From positions 5,417,852 through 5,481,851 of the forward strand of contig JAJEKV010000022.1 in NCBI GenBank assembly GCA_021234155.1: DNA of 64,000 nucleotides, given 5' to 3'. Made by a program: the position numbers and the translations under genes. This stretch comes from Isoetes taiwanensis (taxonomy: Eukaryota; Streptophyta; Lycopodiopsida; Isoetales; Isoetaceae). The notes below the pieces were generated by a model. It saw nothing but the letters and a program-made list of their open reading frames with translations. It was not told the origin of the DNA and searched no databases. Shown piece after piece: positions 58,198-64,000 of this stretch; the stretch's first letter is position 1, and every line of letters begins with the position of its first letter.

Positions 58198-58313
58198 TGT
58201 TGATTTTTGCATTAAATCATCTTTTAACTTTTACGCCGCACTTGTATTTACCATTGTTGATTTTTGCATTGAATCATCTTTTAACTTTTACGCTGCACTT
58301 GTATTTACCATTC
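58198..58313. repeat. Tandem duplication, 57-bp unit
   Basis: TGATTTTTGCATTRAATCAT starts at 58,201 and again at 58,258. Both units end CTTGTATTTACCATT and differ at only two positions, so the event is recent. Confidence 0.85.
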
Positions 58314-58930
58314 TGCACAGCTATTTGCATCCATTGGAGATCTGTTAAAATCCTTTTCCTTTCCGTTTCCCTCTATTGCTTCAATTGAAAGAATGCAGTC
58401 CAATATCTGGATTTTCGTTGCCAGAAAAATATGTTAATAAATTAAGGACCTTCACAATTGTACAACAGCTTCGTATGAGTTCTGACATAATAGAAGAATT
58501 TCAATATTGCACTTACAATTGCTATATCGTTGGTCTCCTCTCCCTCCTCAGCATGCACGCATGCTTAATGAATATATGTTCAGTTAATTGCCCCGGCATC
58601 AGATGGCCAAAAAAAGGCCCTGCTGTGATCAAACCCTCTTGCATAATTTTGCAAAGCACACTGCACATTTGCCTATTACAAAGATACCGTACAATTTCTT
58701 GTGAAATAAATGTATAGATAAGGTATGCCAATGGCCCATTTGCACCTAGATCAATGGTGATGCAGTAAAATGCGGTGATACTGATTGCATCCAACATAAT
58801 AATCGCAAATGACAAATTACCTGGGCATCTGATAAATTACTTGGGGCATCCTGCTGTGATATGACGGCACTCTAAGAACTGTAGGATACAGATTAGTAGC
58901 TATATACATCAATGGTGCAAAGGAATGCTC
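58314..58930. other. 3' flank of the amidohydrolase gene
   Basis: No gene seen. The minus-strand 3' UTR of the amidohydrolase presumably lies in the right part. Confidence 0.4.
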
Positions 58931-61581
58931 TCATAGTATTTGGGAAAGCATACGGCCATCTACAATCTTTGTTACCAGCCCTTTTGGAACCTTCACTGCC
59001 TCGCCCTCTTTATACATCATTAGAATATTGCTCGGTTCCTCGAGAACATGCACATCTACAAGAGGGTTCTTTTCTAGGACAAGAATGTCTGCGAATGCCC
59101 CTTCTGTTATAGCACCCACTTTTCCATCCATTCTAAAAAGCTCTGCACATGTGGTTGTTGCTGATCTCAATATTGAAGCAGCTGATTGTACCCTTGAACG
59201 AAGAGAAATTTCTAGAAGCTGATGCTCATGCATTGATCCAAGCAGATCTGTTCCAAAGCAGATGTTCAACCCCTTATTTTCTGCTAAAGCTATGACCTCT
59301 AGACCCTTCTCAAGTATGTTTCCCACCTGACACACAAAGCAATTAGAAATTTTAAGAGTTCGCAGCATGGAGAAACAAATGCTAACCTTGGCAACAAGCC
59401 CTGCTGGCATTCCTGACGTCTCCCCATTGCGTCGAATTTGATCATAGGTCACTAAAGTTGGAACAAGGAAGGCTCCCTTTTTTTTAATCAAATCTAAACA
59501 TTCCTCATCTAACAGCTGCAATTTAGATAAACGTTACAAAAACTGGAAGTGTGAACTTGCAGCACCATTCCCAAAATTTCATTTGTGAACGTACATTTCC
59601 ATGCTCAATACTTCGCACACCTAGTTCCAATGCACGCTTTGCCGCAGCCGCAGTATATGCATGTGCACATACATATTTGCCTGCATGAGTTGCTTCTTCC
59701 ACAATGGCGGATATCTCCTCGGATGAAAACTACGATTACAAGCAGCACAAGATTAGCTCCATAAGTGACATGCTGCACAAAAGCACAGCTGGATTGAAAG
59801 ACTGGAAGTGAAGAGTGAATGAACAACCAAAAGCAAAACATATATAAACCAAAAAAATAAAATAAAAAAATAAATAAATAAAAATAAAAAATCTATGCAC
59901 ATAAAGGGAAGTTCCGTAATACAGAGAATAGTTGACCTTCACGGTGAAGATGACCTGTTTTAGCTAATGCTAGACAGTAAAACAGTTCGTAATATAAAAC
60001 AGCAAGGTGGTATACCTTAATGCAGGGAGTGGAAGATGTCACAGCGTATAAAAAGGGTAGTGGAATAAAGGCCATCATGTTACAGGAGCAACTACTGTTC
60101 TGACCGACGCTACAGAAGCGATCAGTGCTTTCTTAACTAGTGCTCTCTTATATAGTGTCTTAAATTCTCCGTTTCCTAAGCAATTTATTTACTTCAGTTA
60201 TTCCATCGGGAGAAAGACATGTAGACACCACATTAGAAAATGCATGGACACAATCATCACAATTTGCAACACATTTAACAGGACTTAGATTTTTGCTTAT
60301 AAGAATTTCATGCAAAATATTTACCTGCAAATTCTGAAGATGGTCAGAGGGGGAGGCTACACCCCCTGATACCATGATTTTTATCTGATTTGCACCTTTT
60401 CGAAGCTCATCACGTGCCGCCTTCCGCACTTCACTCACTCCATCACAAACCCGACCAAGGTTCATTGTTGAGCAACAAAGCTCTTCTTCATTAGGCAGCC
60501 GAAAATCACCATGACCGCCTGTCTGTGACAAGGCATGCCCACTAAACAAAAGCCTTGGTCCCAATATTGTTCCTTCTTCCACTGCCTACAATAACCCATA
60601 CAAAATACCGTCAAATCTGACCCGTTGAGAAATGTGTTTATTTTTTGACATGAGATGAGTTATAAGGTTCTTCCATACAATTCACAGAAATATTCTTTTG
60701 CTCACCTTTGCAAGGCCCCAGTCACACCCACCAGCATCTCTAACTGTAGTAAAACCACGCATTAACATATCCTTCAGAACTTTGGCTGCCCTTGCAGTGA
60801 TAAGAGATGGTGGAAGAAGAGAGAGGTCATGAAGATTAGATGTCACAGCAGTGACATGTACATGGGCATCACAAAGCCCCGGCATCACATAGCGCCCACC
60901 TAAATCAACCATCTGCAAAATTATGGCAATTTGATTGGATGATATTTGTAAATAAACACACACTGCTAGGTCATTCATCATACATGGTCATAGAGCAAGT
61001 AATCGATCTTTTCAAGAAAGTTTGATTCCAAGTTAAGTTTTAATGTTTTCTGTAGTTTAGAGTCTAGTAGCTCTTGGTAACGATATCCTTTCCTTTCTCA
61101 AAAAATATCTCTGTTAAATACGGACTTCCACAAACATTTTGTAGTAAATGAAGAATCTGTGACACACCTGGGATGCATAGAAAGAAGAGGGCCCTACATA
61201 AGCAATTTGTTTGTTTTTTATTAGAATATGTTCCCCTTTGTTTACTATAGGTTGCGGACCCAGGCGTATCACGGTACAATTGCACAACAGCAAACTCCCA
61301 TCATCACCTCTAAATGGGGTTATGTCCCTTGGGCAAACAGACCTGTATAAGGAACATCCTTGCCAATATCAGATACATTAGTCGTATTCTAGAAGATTGT
61401 ACAATGAAACATAATTATTCAATGAAACATAATTATTCAAAACAGAACAGTTCTGCTCACCTATTAGTTGGATCCATAGATAAAGAAGTCTTATCTGTGG
61501 ACTTTGTTGCTACTTTCCTTCTTTTCAGGTTGTTCTTGTAGTTTGATGGATGCTCAACATGCAGATTCTCACCATCGGTCT
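58931..61581 (-). CDS. Metal-dependent amidohydrolase (imidazolonepropionase/prolidase-like)
   Basis: Exons on minus, all phase-consistent: 61,581-61,461, 61,342-61,168, 60,912-60,706, 60,585-60,325, 59,729-59,595, 59,515-59,387, 59,326-58,931. The small beta-sandwich starts LLLCNCTVIRLGPQPIV and GEHILIKNKQIAYVG. Then come VDLGGRYVMPGLCDAHVHVT (metal-binding H-x-H), RGFTTVRDAGG, GPRLLFSGHALSQTGGHGDF, GANQIKIMVSGG (the usual Lys-ligand region), AGKYVCAHAYT and SIEHGN (His ligands), FLVPTLVTYD and ICFGTDLLG (Asp ligand). The end is GAFADILVLEKNPLVDVHVL. All expected ligands of the type are visible, so the enzyme is probably active, hydrolysing a C-N bond in an unknown cytosolic substrate. Its own start may be ATG at about 61,478 (MDPTNR), or it may be read through from the trihelix exon. 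Confidence 0.88.
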
Positions 61582-61646
61582 CTAAACAGTTGGATAAACT
61601 GTCAATGGACTTGTTGCAATCTTAATTACTATAGCAACAGGCATAC

Positions 61647-62784
61647 CAGTATCGTGTTCTGATGGATTAGTTGATGAAGCCATACCCGGAGATGGTAGGG
61701 AGAGGACAGGACTGTTTGAATTGCTTGCTTTTGACATTCCCATCCATTCTGCCATAGCCTGATAAAGTTCATGGTGAAAGTTTATTGGGAGATCCCTCTC
61801 TTTCCTTTCTACTTGGGCTAGTCGCCAGTATGAACCCTCCATATTAAAATTGAAGTTCTCATACTCTAAAATCTTTCTAAACTCCCGAGCTATGTACTCC
61901 CATCTAGAACGACATTGATCTGCACTTCTCTGTATACCTTGTCCCCATAGTACATTTTCAATTTCATGCCACCTCTCCTTTTCTGGCTTATTGTTCCTAG
62001 TTCGATATCCAAAACGACCTAATCCCTGCTTTTTTGCACTTTGTAAGGCCATTAATTCAGGCAACATCCAGATACCCTTCCTGTATACACGATCTAACAC
62101 ATCGACTACAGGTCCTTTATCTGTCTTTACAAGGCCACTTACAAAACCATTTTGATCGAGCCATACACGTGACAAAGAAATTGCATCTGAAGGTTTCTGA
62201 AGATTATGGTTTGCCATAGCATGCACTCGAGAATTTTCAACCCGTTTAAGGGTTTCATCTTCTTCTCTCAATCCAATATCTGACTCTTCCTCCTGGCATT
62301 GCTCCATATCCTTCTCCAGCTCTCCACTAACATCCCTATATGGCATAGCATACTTTTCGACCTTTTCCTCGTTTACATTTAATACTTCCTCTGTATTTCC
62401 TTCCCTAGTTATCTTCACATCCTGGAACTTCATATCTTTCTGAAATTTATTCTGCCTTGCGTCTCCCCTTTTCTCCTTACCCCCAATTTCAATCTTTGTT
62501 TCAGCCACATCACTTTCAGCTCCTACTTCTTCCTCTAAACGATCTTCCTCACCCTCAGTTTCCTTATTGGGTGAGTAATGACTCATCACAGTCTGCAGCT
62601 CCGAGTCTCTTCTGCCCAATAGCTCAGCCCTTTCGGAGCTTATAAGCTCGTGATTTTCCTCTTCTATAGTATTCCCCACCACATGAGATAAAACCACTAC
62701 TGATTCTTTCTTTTTCTCTACTAACTGCATTCCATCACCTCTGGCTGGTTCATTCTCTTGCACAGACATCGACATGCTCATCAT
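61647..62784 (-). CDS. Trihelix (GT-type) DNA-binding protein, or first exon of a trihelix-amidohydrolase fusion
   Basis: ATG at 62,784 follows an in-frame TAG, so the start is well set. Residues 1-185 are acidic and Glu-rich and likely disordered. Residues about 236-322 have trihelix spacing: KGIWMLPELM, then RWHEIENVLWGQGIQRSADQ, CRSRWEYIAREFRK, and an amphipathic fourth helix region SYWRLAQVERKERDLP. This is the nuclear Myb/SANT-like fold of plant GT factors. Read without splicing the frame stops at 61,584-61,582 after VYPTV. With a 65-bp intron (61,646-61,582, donor ACTG|GTATGC, acceptor TTTAG) it passes in phase into KNNLKRRKVATKS, a nuclear-signal-like patch, and then into the amidohydrolase. 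Confidence 0.82.
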
Positions 62785-64000
62785 CTACTTTCGATCATCA
62801 TCAAGCACAAAATAAGATAAATAGACAGTACTGTTTACGTCATACCATGCAGATAGATAAGACAAAAGAATGCAGAACTGGGTAGAACCATGCTTTGAAG
62901 TAAGATTTGGTAAATAAACCCACCAATTAATTTCCTCAAGAAGCACAGCATAACCGGGTTCCTTCCAGAAAATATTTCCAAGAAAGGGGTTTCTCCTGTT
63001 GGCCAGGGCCTCCATAGCCAGGCAACTCGATGGGATCGATTCAACTATTAGAAAGGAGACATGAGCGTATTGGTCCACGTGGAGAAATGAGAGTTGTCCT
63101 TACAGATGACCGTACATCGACATTGACCGCACATACGTCAACAGCTAAAATGGTGTGTGATACCTTCTCTTTATTCTAAAATAAAAAATTGAAGTTTTGA
63201 AAACCTTGATTATCTTTTGCAAATTGTTGAAAGGAGCATGTATTTAAGGTTTTATATGGTTTTTGCAAGTATGAGTATGCTAAAACTGTATAATGCTGAT
63301 GTTAGAAATATGGTTTGGGTTTTTTAATGTCTTGTAATTTGTTTTAATAGGTAAGTTTGTGTCTTGCTTATTAGGTTTTCTTGAAGGCCATTTGCTTTCC
63401 AACTACACAATGTTAATGGAAAGGATGAGAAAATATGGCAATCTTAATGATGAAAAAGATGTTTAGAGTCCCCCATAAAGCAAAACACATAAACAAAATT
63501 AGACCCTTCGTCATGTAACCAATTGTTTAGATTTGGAATAACTGGACGTTATTTCTTCTTTAATACCATACCATCTAGATTGGAGATATAATGCCAACGA
63601 GGTAACATGTTCTCTTATAAAGTGCTTTTTATTGTTCATACATCCTTGGTATAGAAAATAAACTACCTAAGTAGACATCACAAGACAATTAAGAGAAAAG
63701 ACAAACATTTGTTTCATGAGTTGGTATCTATTATCTGCAGATGGGTGGATGCTATACAAAAAAAATGTTTAGAATCAAGAGTTATGACACAATCTATAAT
63801 CCGATATTTGTTATTACAACATTATTTGTAAAAAGCCAAACGCACGAAAACCCCTCATATTATGCCATTATTTGTAAATGTCTTTATGAAACAACTCTTT
63901 CAAGTTGAACATTAGAAAAAGAGTTAAAGTAAACCCAACACACAATTTCTTAGTTCTCAACATTTTGTTAGTCTATCTGCACTAAATTAAACGAAGTCAT
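62785..64000. other. 5' flank and probable promoter of the trihelix gene
   Basis: A minus-strand frame 63,078-62,785 (containing MEALANRRNPFLGNIFWKEP from about 63,018) stops directly before the trihelix ATG, so it could be an upstream ORF in the 5' UTR. Beyond 63,100 the DNA is AT-rich and I see no gene. Confidence 0.35.

Overview
Nuclear DNA of a land plant. Genes have spliceosomal introns (GT..AG), LTR retrotransposons use the plant-style initiator-Met primer site TGGTATCAGAGC, and there are a trihelix transcription factor, a USP-type kinase fragment and an LRR fragment. The sequence is AT-rich and dominated by nested, mostly decayed transposons, which fits a large repeat-rich genome. I lean to a fern or other seedless vascular plant, with low confidence.

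Layout. 1-3.4 kb: an unidentified exon, a decayed stretch and a degenerate minisatellite. 3.4-4.3 kb: a 5'-truncated LINE (minus strand) that cuts into the next element. 4.3-20 kb: pieces of at least three related DNA-transposon-like elements. Each of the two fuller ones (A about 4.3-8.3 kb, B about 8.65-18.45 kb) is a divergent gene pair: a DUF7869-type transposase-like gene with Pro-rich LPPPxxFxP repeats, and a gene with a ParB-like domain. In B the ParB-like gene continues into a beta-class N6A/N4C DNA methyltransferase. Introns of the ParB-like gene and the shared promoter carry arrays of 16-bp palindromes: GGTATAAATTTATACC in A and TGTATTCCGGAATACA in B. They are spaced at whole helical turns (about 31 bp in A, 42 bp in B). 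A non-autonomous Copia element with perfect 5-bp target duplications sits inside B's transposase gene. A third transposase tail (C) lies at 18.8-20 kb.

21.8-28 kb: a decayed L1-like LINE with ORF1, endonuclease, RT and zf-RVT. 28-38.5 kb: mostly non-coding DNA with tandem duplications, two Helitron 3' ends, an LRR receptor fragment and a pogo-like transposase relic. 38,579-50,768: a complete Ty3/gypsy chromovirus-like retrotransposon on the minus strand (TSD ACTGA, LTRs about 1.5 kb) with about 3.6 kb of extra sense coding sequence between primer site and gag. That extra sequence includes a nearly complete histone H3 fold. 50.8-58.9 kb: repeats and a truncated USP-domain kinase gene.

58,931-62,784 (minus): the best host gene. 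A trihelix DNA-binding protein and a metal-dependent amidohydrolase can be joined through eight exons in one phase-consistent 853-residue frame, so they may form one chimeric gene.

All exon models are by eye, and family names come from remembered motifs, not from searches.
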